Origin: Paraescarpia echinospica
Lineage: Eukaryota > Annelida > Polychaeta > Sabellida > Siboglinidae
Assembly (NCBI GenBank): GCA_020002185.1
Contig: CM034544.1
Location: 37,353,862-37,417,861, forward strand
Length of the DNA: 64,000 nucleotides
Direction: 5' to 3'
Shown here one piece after another: positions 1 to 14,253 of the stretch (positions are counted from its first letter, which is position 1; every line of letters starts with the position of its first letter). The notes under the pieces were generated by a model. It was not told the DNA's origin, did not search any database, and saw only the letters and a list, made by a program, of their open reading frames with translations. The translations under genes and the position numbers were made by a program.

Positions 1-1700
1 AATCTTCTCGAAGGCTAGACTGATATCAAGCTACACACATAACTAAATTAACCTCAAAGGGGAATGTATGTTACCCTTTCATCTCCGTTACGTAAGTTAC
101 AAGAAAATAGTACGTAAGTTATGGGTGTGAAAACTCATTTCCATTTGATGTGTTATCTTGTCTAATGCATTAGTACATTCAGTATTCTCGAAACAAGCCT
201 GTCCCATGTCAAAGTGATCGAAAAAAATTCACGCATTTCACACGAAAACAGTTTTTCAAGTGCACTCTTTAGGCGGACGGATCCTTAACGTGGTCTTACC
301 CCAAATTGATGTCCTGCATGTTAAAAATCTTCAAGGCTAGACTGATATCATGCCACACACATAACTAGATTAACCGCAAAGAGGAATGTATGTTACCCTT
401 TCATCTCCGTCACGTAAGTTACAAGAAAATATTACGTAAGTTATGTGTGAAAACTCATTCCAATTTGACGTTTTACCTTGTCTAATGCAGTAGTACATTC
501 AGTATTCTTGAAACAAACGTGTCCCATCAAAAAGTGATTGAAGATAATTCACGCATATCACACCAAAACGGTATTTTCATGTGCACTTTTTCGGCGGACG
601 GATCCTTAATGTGGTCTTACCCCAAATTGATGTGCTGCTTACAAATCTTCACGAAGGCTAGACTGATATCAAGCTACACACATAACTAGATTAAACACAA
701 AGGGGAATATATGTTACCCTTTCATCTCCGTCACGTAAGTTACAAGATAATAATACGTAAGTTATGAGTGTGAAAACTAATTCCCATTTAATGTTTTATC
801 TTGACTAATGCATTAGTACATTCAGTGTTCTCGAAATAAACGTGTCCCATGACAAAGTGATCGAAAAAAATTCACGCAAATCACACCAAAACGGTATTTT
901 CAAGTGCACTCTTTTGGCGGACGGATCCTTAATGAGGTCTTACCCCACCTTGATGTCCTGAATGTTACAAATCTACACGAAGGCTAGACGGATATCAAGC
1001 CACACACATAACTAGATTAACCGCAATGGGGAATGTATGTTACCCTTTCATCTCCGTCACGTAAGTTACAAGAAAAAAGTACGTAAATTATGGGTCTGAT
1101 AACTCATTCCCATTTGATGTTTTATCTTGTCTAATTGCATTAGTACATTCAGTATTTTCAAAACAAACATGTCCCATGTCAAAGTGATCGAACAAAATTC
1201 ACGCATTTCACACCAAAACGGTTTTTTGGCGAACGGATCCTTAATGTGGTCTTACCCCAAATTAATGTCCTGCATGTAACAAATCTTCACGAAGGCTATA
1301 CTGATATCAAGCTACACACATAACTAAATTAACCACAAAGGGGAATATATGTTACCCTTTCATCTCCGTCACGTAAGTTAAAAGAAAATAATACGTAAGT
1401 TATGAGTGTGAAAACTCATTCCCATTTGATGTTTTATCTTATCTAATGCATTAGTACATTCAGTGTTCTCGAAACAAACATGTCCCATTTCAAAGTGGTC
1501 GAAACAAATTCACGCATATCACACCAAAACTGTTTATCAAGTGCACTCTTTAGGCGGAAGGACCCTTAATGTGGTCTTACCTCAAATTGATATCTTGCAT
1601 TTTACAAATCTTCACGAAGCCTAGACTGATATCAAGCTGTACACATAACTAGATTAACCGCAAAGGGTAATGTATATTACCCTTTCATCTCCGTCTCGTA
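1..1700 (+). repeat. Left arm segment mirrored at 41.6-43.3 kb
   Basis: This stretch is the reverse complement of about 41600-43300, with coordinates summing to about 43300. Diagnostic variants shared by both sides are: the deletion that turns CTTCACGAAGG into CTTCAAGG (329-340 against 42961-42972); TTAATGAGGTC near 930 against GACCTCATTAA near 42365; and the run TTGCATTTTACAAATC with AAGCCTAG and AAGCTGTACAC (1589-1640) against the matching bases around 41650-41708. These variants are rare among the other monomers, so the match is specific and not just monomer similarity. Both sides also carry a short deletion in the same part of one monomer (near 1227 and 42069), but of different length. 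Confidence 0.8.
1662..1685. repeat. Representative 10-bp perfect dyad inside a monomer
   Basis: One monomer class contains AAAGGGTAAT, a 4-base spacer GTAT, then ATTACCCTTT, a perfect inverted repeat able to form a hairpin or cruciform. Other monomer classes have AAAGGGGAATGTATGTTACC here, where the dyad is imperfect. The dyad class recurs across both arms, for example near 4587, 6213, 10113, 23740 and 28610. It is also the site of the 35-bp tandem duplications in the right arm. Confidence 0.85.
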
Positions 1701-4700
1701 AGTTAAAAAAAAATAGTACGTAAGTTATGTAAGTGAAAAATCATTCACATTTGACGTTTTATCTTGTCTAATGCAGTAGTACATTCAATATTCTTGAAAC
1801 AAATGTGTCCCGTGAAAAAGTGATCGAAGAGAATTCACGAATATCACAACAAATCGGTATTTTCATAAGCACTCTTTCGGAGGACGGATCCATAATGTTG
1901 TCTTACCCAAAATTGATATCCTGCATGTTACATATCTTCTCAAAGGCTAGACTGATATCAAGCTACACACATAACTAAATTAACCTCAAAGTGGAATGTA
2001 TGTTACCCTTTCATCTCCGTTACGTAAGTTACAAGAAAATAGTACGTAAGTTATGGATGTGAAAACTCAATCCCATTTGATGTTTTATCTTGTCTAATGC
2101 ATTAGTACATTCAGTATTCTCGAAAAAAACCTGTCCCATTTGAAAGTGATCGAAAACAATTCACGCATTTCACACCAAAACAGTTTTTCAAGTGCACTCT
2201 TTAGGCGGACGGATCCTTAACGTGGTCTTACCCCAAATTGATGTCCTGCTTACAAATCTTCACGAACGCTAGACTGATATCAAGCTACACGCATAACTAG
2301 ATTAACCACAAAGGGGAATATATGTTATCTTTTCATCTCCGTCACGTTAGATACAAGAAAATAATACGTAAGTTATGAGTGTGAAAACTAATTCCCATTT
2401 GATGTTTTATCTTGTCTAATGCATTACTACATACAGTGATCTCGAAAAAAACGTGTCCCATGACAAAGTGATCGAAAAAATTCAAGTGTATCACACCAGA
2501 ACGGTATTTTCAAGTGCACTCTTTCGGCGGACGGATCCTTAATGTCGTCTTATCCTACCTTGATGTCCTGCATGTTACAAATCTTCACGAAGGCTAGACG
2601 GATATCAAGCCACACACATAACTAGATTAATCGCAATGGGGAATGTATGTTACCCTTTCATCTCCGTCACGTAAGTTACAAGAAAAAAGTACGTAAGTTA
2701 TGGGTGTGAAAACTCATTCCCATTTGATGTTTTATCTTTTCTAATTGCTTTAGTACATTCAGTATTCATGAAACAAACGTGTCCCGTGAAAAAGTGATCG
2801 AAGAGAATTCACGCATATTACACCAAATCTGTATTTTCAAGAGCACTCTTTCGGAGGACGGATCCTTAATGTTGTCTTACCCAAAATTGATGTCCTGCAT
2901 GTTACAAATCTTCTCGAAGGCTAGACTGATATCAAGCTACACACATAACTAGATTAACCTCAAAGGGGAATGTATGTTACCCTTTCATCTCCGTCACGTA
3001 AGTTACAAGAAAATAGTACTTAAGTTATTGGTGTGGAAACTCGTTCCCGTTTGATATTTGATCTTGTCTATTGCAGAAGTACATTCAGTATTCTCGAAAC
3101 AAACATGTCCCATGTAAAAGTGATCGAAAAAAGTTCACGCATTTCAAACCAAAACGGTTTTTCAAGTGCACTCTTTAGGCGGACGGATCCTTAATGTAGT
3201 CTTACCCCACATTAATGTCCTGCATGTCACAAATCTTCACGAAGGTTAGACTGATATCATGCCACACAGATAACTAGATTAACCGCAAAGAGGAATGTAT
3301 GTTACCCATTCATCTCCGTCACGTAAGTTACAAGAAAACAGTACGTAAGTTATGGGTGTGAAAACTCATTCCCATTTGGTGTTTTATCTTGTCTAATGCA
3401 TAGTACATTCAGTGTTCTCGAAACAAACATGTCCAATTTCAAAGTGGTCGAAACAAATTCACGCATATCACACCAAAACTGTTTATCAATTGCACTCTTT
3501 AGGCGGACGGATCCTTAATGTGGTCTTACCCCAAATTGATATCTTGCATGTTACAAATCTTCACGAAAGCTAGACTGATATAAAGCTATACACATAACTA
3601 GATTAACCGCAAAGGGTAATGTATATTACCCTTTCATCTCCGTCTCGTAAGTTACAAAAAAATAGTACGTAAGTTATATGTAAAAACTCATTCCAATTTG
3701 ACGTTTTACCTTGTCTAATGCAGTAGTACATTCAGTATTCTTGAAACAAACGTGTCCCATCAAAAAGTGATTGAAGATAATTCACGCATATCACACCAAA
3801 ACGGTATTTTCATGTGTACTTTTTCGGCGGACGGATCCTTAATGTGGTCTTACCCCAAATTGATGTGCTGCTTACAAACAGCCACGAAGGCTAGACTGAT
3901 ATCAAGCTACACACATAACTAGATTAAACACAAAGGGGAATATATGTTACCCTTTCATCTCCGTCACGTAAGTTACAAGAAAAAAGTACGTAAATTATGG
4001 GTCTGATAACTCATTCCCATTTGATGTTTTATCTTGTCTAATTGCATTAGTACATTCAGTATTTTCAAAACAAACATGTCCCATGTCAAAGTGATCGAAA
4101 AAAATTCACGCATTTCACACTAAAACGGTTTTTCAAGTGAACTCTTTAGGCGGACGGATCCTTAATGTGGTCTTACCCGAAATTAATGTCCTGCATGTAA
4201 CAAATCTTCACGAAGGCTAGACTGATATCAAGCTACACACATAACTAAATTAACCACAAAGGGGAATATATGTTACCCTTTCATCTCCGTCACGTAAGTT
4301 AAAAGAAAATAATACGTAAGTTATGAGTGTGAAAACTCATTCCCATTTGATGTTTTATCTTATCTAATGCATTAGTACATTCAGTGTTCTCGAAACAAAC
4401 ATGTCCCATTTCAAAGAGGTCGAAACAAATTCACGCATATCACACCAAAACTGTTTATCAAGTGCACTCTTTAGGCGGACGGATCCTTAATGTGGTCTTA
4501 CCTCAAATTGATATCTTGCATGTTACAAATCTTCACGAAGCCTAGACTGATATCAAGCTATACACATAACTAGATTAACCGCAAAGGGTAATGTATATTA
4601 CCCTTTCATCTCCGTCTCGTAAGTTACAAAAAAATAGTACGTAAGTTATGTAAGTGAAAAATCATTCACATTTGACGTTTTATCTTGTCTAATGCAGTAG

Positions 4701-5929
4701 TACATTCAATATTCTTGAAACAAATGTGTCCCGTGAAAAAGTGATCGAAGAGAATTCAAGAATATCACAACAAATCGGTATTTTCATAAGCACTCTTTCG
4801 GAGGACGGATCCATAATGTTGTCTTACCCAAAATTGATATCCTGCATGTTACATATCTTCTCGAAGGCTAGACTGATATCATGCTACACACATAACTAAA
4901 TTAACCTCAAAGTGGAATGTATGTTACCCTTTCATCTCCGTTACGTAAGTTACAAGAAAATAGTACGTAAGTTATGGGTGTGAAAACTCATTCCCATTTG
5001 ATGTTTTATCTTGTCTAATGCATTAGTACATTCAGTATTCTCGAAACAAACCTGTCCCATGTGAAAGTGATCGAAAAAAATTCACGCATTTCACAACAAA
5101 ACAGTTTTTCAAGTGCACTCTTTAGGCGGACGGATCCTTAACGTCGTCTTATCCTACCTTGATGTCCTGCATGTTACAAATCTTCACGAAGGCTAGACGG
5201 ATATCAAGCCACACACATAACTAGATTAACCGCAATGGGGAATGTATGTTACCCTTTCATCTCCGTCACGTAAGTTACAAGAAAAAAGTACGTAAGTTAT
5301 GGGTGTGAAAACTCAATCCCATTTGATGTTTTATCTTTTCTAATTGCTTTAGTACATTCAGTATTCTTGAAACAAACGTGTCCCGTGAAAAAGTGATCGA
5401 AGAGAATTCACGCATATTACACCAAATCTGTATTTTCAAGAGCACTCTTTCGGAGGACGGATCCTTAACGTTGTCTTACCCAAAATTGATGTCCTGCAAG
5501 TTACAAATCTTCTCGAAGGCTAGACTGATATCAAGCTACACACATAACTAGATTAACCTCAAAGGGGAATGTATTTTACCCTTTCATCTCCGTCACGTAA
5601 GTTACAAGAAAATAGTACTTAAGTTATTGGTGTGGAAACTCATTCCCGTTTGATATTTGATCTTGTCTATTGCAGAAGTACATTCAGTATTCTCGAAACA
5701 AACATGTCCCATGTAAAAGTGATCGAAAAAAGTTCACGCATTTCAAACCAAAACGGTTTTTCAAGTGCACTTTTTAGGCGGACGGATCCTTAATGTAGTC
5801 TTATCCCACATTAATGTCCTGCATGTCACAAATCTTCACGAAGGTTAGACTGATATCATGCCACACAGATAACTAGATTAACCGCAAAGAGGAATGTATG
5901 TTACCCATTCATCTCCGTCACGTAAGTTA

Positions 5930-6480
5930 AAAGAAAACAGTACGTAAGTTATGGGTGTGAAAACTCATTCCCATTTGGTGTTTTATCTTGTCTATTGCAT
6001 TAGTACATTCAGTGTTCTCGAAACAAACATGTCCAATTTCAAAGTGGTCGAAAAAAATTCACGCATATCACACCAACACTTTTTATCAAGTGCACTCTTT
6101 AGGCGGACGGATCCTTAATGTGGTCTTACCCCAAATTGATATCTTGCATGTTACAAATCTTCACGAAGGCTAGACTGATATAAAGCTATACACATAACTA
6201 GATTAACCGCAAAGGGTAATGTATATTACCCTTTCATCTCCGTCGCGTAAGTTACAAGAAAATAGTACGTAAGTTACGTTAGTGAAAAATCATTAACATT
6301 TGACGTTTTATCTTGTCTAATGCAGTAGTACATTCAGTATTCTTGAAACAAACGTGTCCGTGAAAAAGTGATCGAAGAGAATTCACGCATATCACACCAA
6401 AACGGTTTTTCAAGTGCCCCCTTTAGGCGGACGGATCCTTAATGTGGTCTTACCCCAAATTGATGTCTTGCATGTTACAA
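5930..6480 (+). repeat. Block duplicated at ~9830-10400 (12-monomer offset)
   Basis: About 550 bp here is nearly identical to about 9830-10400, at an offset of 3,900 bp (12 monomers). Shared rare states include GTCTATTGCATTAG, CACCAACACTTTTTATC, a one-base-shorter CGTGTCCGTG, and AAGTGCCCCCTTTAGG. The sequence around the second copy follows a different pattern, so the second copy has sharp edges inside the array. Confidence 0.8.
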
Positions 6481-9400
6481 ATCTTCACGAAGGCTAGACT
6501 GATATCAAGCTATACACATAACTAGATTAACAGCAAAGGGTATTGTATATTACCCTTTCATCTCCGTCACGTAAGTTACAAGAAAATAGTACGTAAGTTA
6601 TGTGAGTGAAAAATCATTCCAGTTTGACGTTTTACCTTGTCTAATGCAGTAGTACATTCAGTATTCTTGAAACAAACGTGTCCCGTGAAAAAGTGATCGA
6701 AGAGAATTCACGCATATCACACCAAATCGGTATTTTTATGAGCACTCTTTCGGATGACGGATCCTTAATGTTGTCTTACCCAAAATTGATGTCCTGCATA
6801 TTACAAATCTTCTCGAAGGCTAGACTGATATCAAGCTACACACATAACTAGATTAACCTCAAAGGGGAATGTATGTTACCCTCTCATCTCCGTCACGTAA
6901 GTTACAAGAAAATAGTACGTAAGTTATGGGTGTGAAAACTCATTCCCATTTGATGTTTTATCTTGTCTAATGCAGTAGTAGTTTCAGTATTCTCGAAACA
7001 AACATGTCCCATGTCAAAGTGATCGAAGAAAATTCACGCATATCACACCAAAATAGTTTTTCAAGTGCACTCTTTGTGCGGACGGATCCTTAATGTGGTC
7101 TTACCCCACCTTTATGTCCTGCATGTTATAAATCTTCACGAAGGCTAGACTGATATCAAGCCAAACACATAACTAGATTAACCGCAATGGGGAATGTATG
7201 TTACCCTTTCATCTCCGTCACGTAAGTTACAAGAAAAAAGTACGTAAATTACGGGTGTGAAAACTTATTCCCATTTGATGTTTTATCTTGTCTAATTGCA
7301 TTAGTACATTCAATATTCACAAAACAAGCATGTCCCATGTCAAAGTGATCGAAAATAATTCACGCATTTCACACCAAAACCGTTTTTCAAGTGCACTCTT
7401 TAGGCGGACGGATCCTTAATGTGGTCTTACCCCAAATTGATGTCCTGCATGTTACAAATCTTCACGAAGGCTACACTGATATCATGCCACAAACATAACT
7501 AGATTAACCGCAAAGAGGAATGTATGTTACCCTTTCATCTCCGTCATGTAAGTTACAAGAAAATATTACGTAAGTTATATGTGTGAAAACTCATTCCAAT
7601 TTGACGTTTTACCTTGTCTAATGCAGCAGTACATTCAGTATTCTTGAAACAAACGTGTCCCATCAAAAAGTGTTCGAAGATAATTCACGCATATCACACC
7701 AAAACGGTATTTTCATGTGCACTTTTTCGGCGGAGGGATCCTTAATGTGGTCTTACCCCAAATTGATGTGGTGCTTACAAATCTTCACGAAGGCTAGACT
7801 GATATCAAGCTACACACATAACTAGATTAACCACAAAGGGGAATATATGTTACCCTTTCATCTCCGTCACGTAAGTTAAAAGATAATAATACGTAAGCTA
7901 TCAGTGTGAAAACTAATTCCCATTTGATGTTTTATCTTGTCTAATGCATTAGTACATTCAGGGTTCTCGAAATAAACGTGTCCCATGACAAAGTGATCGA
8001 AGATAATTCACGCATATCACACCAAAACGGTATTTTCATGTGCAATTTTTCTGCGGAAGGATCCTTAATGTGGTCTTACCCCAAATTGATGTCCTGCTTA
8101 CAAATCTTCACGAAGGCTAGACTGATATCAAGCTACACACATAACTAGATTAACCACAAAGGGGAATATATGTTATCCTTTCATCTCCGTCACGTTAGTT
8201 ACAAGAAAATAATACGAAAGTTATGAGTGTGAAAACTAATTCCCATTTGATGTTTTATCTTGTCTAATGCATTACTACATTCAGTGTTCTCGAAACAAAC
8301 GTGTCCCATGGCAAAGTGATCGAAACAAATTCAAGCATATCACACCAGAACGGTATTTTCAAGGGCACTCTTTCGGCGGACGGATCCTTAATGTCGTCTT
8401 ATCCTACCTTGATGTCCTGCATGTTACAAATCTTCACGAAGGCTAGACGGATATCAAGCCACACAGATAACTAGGTTAACCGCAATGGGGAATGTATGTT
8501 ACCCTTTCATCTCCGTCACGTAAGTTACAAGAAAAAATACGTAAGTTATGGGTGTGAAAACTCATTCCCATTTGATGTTTTATCTTTTCTAATTGCTTTA
8601 GTACATTCAGTATTCATGAAACAAACGCGTCCCGTGAAAAAGTGATCGAAGAGAATTCACGCATACTACACCGAATCTGTATTTTCATGAGCAATCTTTC
8701 GGAGGACGGATCCTTAATGTTGTCTTACCCAAAATTGATGTCCTGCATGTTACAAATCTTCTCGAAGGCTAGACTGATATTAAGCTACACACATAACTAG
8801 ATTAACCTCAAAGGGGAATGTATGTTACCCTTTCATCTCCGTCACGTAAGTTACAAGAAAATAGTACTTAAGTTATTGGTGTGGAAACTCATTCCCGTTT
8901 GATATTTTATCTTGTCTATTGCAGAAGTACATTCAGTATTCTCGAAGCAAACATGTCCCATGTAAAAGTGATCGAAAAAATTTCACGCATTTCAAACCAA
9001 AACGGTTTATCAAGTGCACTATTTAGGCGGACGGATCCTTAATGTAGTGTTACCCCAAATTAATGTCCTGCATGTCACAAATCTTCACGAAGGTTAGACT
9101 GATATCATGCCACACACATAACTAGATTAACTGCAAAGAGGAATGTATGTTACCCTTTCATCTCCGTCACGTAATTTACAAGAAAACAGTACGTAAGTTA
9201 TGGGTGTGAAAACTCATTCCCATTTGGTGTTTTATCTTGTCTAATGCATTAGTACATTCAGTGTTCTCGAAACAAACATGTCCCATTTCAAAGTGGTCGA
9301 AACAAATTCACGCATATCACACCAAAACTGTTTATCAAGTGCACTCTTTAGGCGGACGGATCCTTAAAGTGGTCTTACCCCAAATTGATATCTTGCATGT

Positions 9401-9830
9401 TACAAATCTTCACGAAGGCTAGACTGATATAAAGCTATACACATAACTAGTTTAACCGCAAAGGGTAACGTATATTACCCTTACATCTCCGTCACGTAAG
9501 TTACAAGAAAACAGTACGTAAGTTACGTGAGTGAAAAATCATTCACATTTGACGTTTTATCTTGTCTAATGCAGTAGTGCATTCAGTATTCTTGAAACAA
9601 ACGTGTCCCGTGAAAAAGTGATCGAAGAGAATTCTCGCATATCACACCACATCGGTATTTTCATGAGCACTCTTTCGGAGGACGGATCCTTAATGTTGTC
9701 TTACCCAAAATTGATGTCCTGCATATTACCAATCTTCTCGAAGGCTAGACTGATATCAAGCTAAACACTTAACTAGATTAACCTCAAAGGGGAATGTATG
9801 TTACCCTTTCATCTCCGTCACGTAAGTTAC
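6450..9830 (+). repeat. 3.4-kb higher-order block, copy 1 (24-monomer offset)
   Basis: This block matches about 14254-17634 at an offset of 7,804 bp, close to 24 monomers of 325 bp. Shared diagnostic states include TTTTTATGAGCAC with the changed CGGATGACGG near 6730 and 14533, the GAGGGATCC variant near 7733 and 15537, GATGTGGTGCTTAC, AATTTTTCTGCGG, and the CCTTAAAGTGG variant near 9364 and 17168. Single-base differences separate the copies, for example AAGCTATCAG near 7897 against AAGTTATCAG near 15701. Edges are approximate. Confidence 0.8.
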
Positions 9831-10400
9831 AAGAAAACAGTACGTAAGTTATGGGTGTGAAAACTCATTCCCATTTGGTGTTTTATCTTGTCTATTGCAT
9901 TAGTACATTCAGTGTTCTCGAAACAAACATGTCCAATTTCAAAGTGGTCGAAACAAATTCACGCATATCACACCAACACTTTTTATCAAGTGCACTCTTT
10001 AGGCGGACGGATCCTTAATGTGGTCTTACCCCAAATTGATATCTTGCATGTTACAAATCTTCACGAAGGCTAGACTGATATAAAGCTATACACATAACTA
10101 GATTAACCGCAAAGGGTAATGTATATTACCCTTTCATCTCCGTCGCGTAAGTTACAAGAAAATAGTACGTAAGTTACGTTAGTGAAAAATCATTAACATT
10201 TGACGTTTTATCTTGTCTAATGCAGTAGTACATTCAGTATTCTTGAAACAAACGTGTCCGTGAAAAAGTGATCGAAGAGAATTCACGCATATCACACCAA
10301 AACGGTTTTTCAAGTGCCCCCTTTAGGCGGACGGATCCTTAATGTGGTCTTACCCCAAATTGATGTCTTGCATGTTACAAATCTTCACGAAGGCTAGACT
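9830..10400 (+). repeat. Inserted or converted block matching 5930-6480
   Basis: This block carries the rare states of 5930-6480. The higher-order pattern preceding it is that of 14.25-17.63 kb, which would predict a different monomer class here. The switch falls near 9836, where AAGAAAACAG replaces the AAGAAAATAG seen 7,804 bp downstream. Conversion or unequal exchange between array positions would explain it. Confidence 0.7.
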
Positions 10401-13400
10401 GATATAAAGCTATACACATAACTAGATTAACCGCAAAGGGTAACGTATATTACCCTTTCATCTCCGTCACGTAAGTTACAAGAAAATAGTACGTAAGTTA
10501 CGTGAGTGAAAAATCATTCACATTTGACGTTTTATCTTGTCTAATGCAGTAGTGCATTCAGTATTCTTGAAACAAACGTGTCCCGTGAAAAAATGATCGA
10601 AGAGAATTCACGCATATCACACCAAATCGGCATTTTCATGAGCACTCTTTCGGAGGACGGATCCATAATGTTGTATTACCCAAAATTGATATCCAGCATG
10701 TTACAAATCTTCTCGAAGGCTAGACTGATATCAAGCTACACACATAACTAAATTAACCTCAAAGGGGAATGTATGTTACCCTTTCATCTCCGTTACGTAA
10801 GTTACAAGAAAAAAGTACGTAAGTTATGGGTCTGAAAACTCATTCCCATTTGATGTTTTATCTTGTCTAATTGCATTAGTACATTCAGTATTCTCAAAAC
10901 AAACAAGTCCCATGTCAAAGTGATCAAAACAAATTCACGCATTTCACACCAAAACGGTTTTTCAAGTGCACTCTTTAGGCGGACGGATCCTTAATGTGGT
11001 CTTACCCCAAATTGATATCTTGCATGTTACAAACCTTCACGAAGGCTAGACTGATTTCAAGCTATACACATAAATAGATTAACCGCAAAGGGTAATGTAT
11101 ATTACCCTTTCATCTCCGTCACGTAAGTTACAAGAAAATAGTACGTAAGTTATGTGAGTGAAAAATCATTCCAGTTTGACGTTTTACCTTGTCTAATGCA
11201 GTAGTACATTCAGTATTCTTGAAACAAACGTGTCCCGTGAAAAAGTGATCGAAGAGAATTCACGCATATCACACCAAATCGGTATGTTCATTAGCACTCT
11301 TTCGGAGGACGGATCCTTAATGTTGTCTTACCCAAAATTTATGTCCTGCATATTACCAATCTTCTCGAAGGCTAGACTGATATCAAGCTAAACACTTAAC
11401 TAGATTAACCTCAAAGGGGAATGTATGTTACCCTTTCATCTCCGTCCCGTAAATTACAAGAAAATAGTACGTAAGTTATGGGTGTGAAAACCCATTCCCA
11501 TTTAATGTTTTATCTTGTCTAATGCAGTAGTAGTTTCAGTATTCTCGAAACAAACATGTCCCATGACAAAGTGATCGAAGAAAATTCACGCATATCACAC
11601 CAAAATAGTTTTTGAAGTGCACTCTTTGTGCGGACGGATTCTTAATGTGGTCTTACAACACCTTTATGTCCTGCATTTTATAAATCTTCACGAAGGCTAG
11701 ATTGATATCAAGCCAAACACATAACTAGATTAACCGCAATGTGGAATGTATGTTACCCTTTCATCTCCGTCACGTAAGTTACAAGAAAAAAGTACGTAAG
11801 TTATGGTTGTGAAAACTCATTCCAATTTGACGTTTTACCTTGTCTAATGCAGTAGTAAATTCAGTATTCTTGAAACAAACGTGTCCCATCAAAAAGTGAT
11901 CGAAGATAATTCACGCATATCACACCAAAACTGTATTTTCATGTGCACTTTTTCGGCGGACGGATCCTTAATGTGGTCTTACCCCAAATTGATGTGCTGC
12001 TTACAAATCTTCACGAAGGCTAGACTGATATCAAGCTACACACATAACTAGATTAACCACAAAGGGGAATAAATGTTACCCTTTCATCTCCGTCACGTAA
12101 GTTAAAAGATAATAATACGTAAGTTATGAGTGTGAAAACTAATTCCCATTTGATGTTTTATCTTGTCTAATGCATTAGTACATTCAGTGTTCTCGAAATA
12201 AACGTGTCCCATGACAAAGTGATCGAAGATAATTCACGCATATCACACCAAATCCGTATTTTCATATGCACTTTTTCGGCGGAAGGATCCTTAATGTGGT
12301 CTTACCCCAAATTGATGTCCTGCTTACAAATCTTCACGAAGGCTAGGCTGATATCAAACTACACACATAACTAGATTAACCACAAAGGGGAATATATGTT
12401 ATCCTTTCATCTCCGTCACGTTAGTTACAAGAAAATAATACGAAAGTTATGAGTGTGAAAACTAATTCCCATTTGATGTTTTATCTTGTCTAATGCATTA
12501 CTGCATTCAGTGTTCTAGAAATAAACGTGTCCCATGACAAAGTGATCGAAAAAAATTCAAGCATATCACACCAGAACGGTATTTTCAAGTGCACTCTTTC
12601 GGCGGACGGATCCTTAATGTCGTCTTATCCTACCTTGATGTCCTGCATGTTAGAAATCTTCACGAAGGCTAGACGGATATCAAGCCACACACATAACTAG
12701 ATTAACCGCAATGGGGAATGTATGTTACCCTTTCATCTCCGTCACGTAAGTTACAAGAAAAAAGTACGTAAGTTATGGGTGTGAAAACTCATTCCCATTT
12801 GATGTTTTATCTTTTCTAATTGCTTTAGTACATTCAGCATTCTTGAAACAAACGTGTCCCGTGAAAAAGTGATCGAAGAGAATTCACGCATATTACACCA
12901 AATCTGTATTTTCATGAGCACTCTTTCGGAGGACGGATCCTTAATGTTGTCTTACCCAAAATTGATGTCCTGCATGTTACAAATCTTCTCGAAGGCTAGA
13001 CTGACATCAAGCTACACACATAACTAGATTAACCTCAAAGGGGAATGTATGTTACCCTTTCATCTCCGTCACGTAAGTTACAAGAAAATAGTACGTAAGT
13101 TATTGGTGTGGAAACTCATTCCCGTTTGATATTTGATCTTGTGTATTGCAGAAGTATATTCAGTATTCTCGAAACAAACATGTCCCATGTAAAAATGATC
13201 GAAAAAAGTTCACGCATTTCAAACCAAAACGGTTTTTCAAGTGGACTCTTTAGGCGGACGGATCCTTAATGTAGTCTTACCCCAAATTAATGTCCTGCAT
13301 GTCACAAATCTTCACGAAGGTTAGACTGATATCATGCCACACACATAACTAGATTAACCGCAAAGAGGACTGTATGTTACCCTTTCATCTCCGTCACGTA

Positions 13401-14253
13401 AGTTACAAGAAAACAGTACGTAAGTTATGGGTGTGAAAACTCATTCCCATTTGGTGTTTTATCTTGTCTAATGCATTAGTACATTCAGTGTTCTCGAAAC
13501 AAACATGTCCCATTTCAAATTGGTCGAAACAAATTCACGCATATCACACCTAAACTGTTTATCAAGTGCACTCTTTAGGCGGACGGATCCTTAATGTGGT
13601 CTTATCCCAAATTGATATCTTGCATGTTACAAATCTTCACGAAGGCTAGACTGATATCAAGCTATACACATAACTAGATTAACCGCAAAAGGTAATGTAT
13701 ATTACCCTTTCATCTCCGTCACGTAAGTTACAAGAAAATAGTACGTAAGTTACGTGAGTGAAAAATCATTCACATTTGACGTTTTATCTTGTCTAATGCA
13801 GTAGCACATTCAGTATTCTTGAAACAAACGTGTCCAGTGAAAAAGTGATCGAAGAGAATTCACGCATATCACACCAAATCGGCATTTTCATGAGCAGTCT
13901 TTAGGAGGACGGATCTATAATGTTGACTTACCCAAAATTGATATCCTGCATGTTACAAATCTTCTCGAAGGCTAGACTGATATCAAGCTACACACATAAT
14001 TAAATTAACCTCAAAGGGGAATGTATGTTACCCTTTCATCTCCGTTACGTAAGTTACAAGAAAAATGTACGTAAGTTATAGGTCTGAAAACTCATTCCCA
14101 TTTGATGTTTTATCTTGTCTAATTGCATTAGTACATTCAGTATTCTCAAAACAAACATGTCCCATGTCAAAGTGATCAAAACAAATTCACGCATTTCACA
14201 CCAAAACGGTTTTTCAAGTGCACTCTTTAGGCGGACGGATCCTTAATGTGGTC

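Noticed and set aside
5988..6173. 61-codon frame repeated in many monomers (also 9237, 9888, 17041, 18017 and reverse copies at 34846, 37772, 38748, 56078)
   Set aside because: All start at TTG, lie wholly inside the satellite unit, and are lost by single substitutions in most monomers. Their similarity reflects the repeat, not protein conservation.
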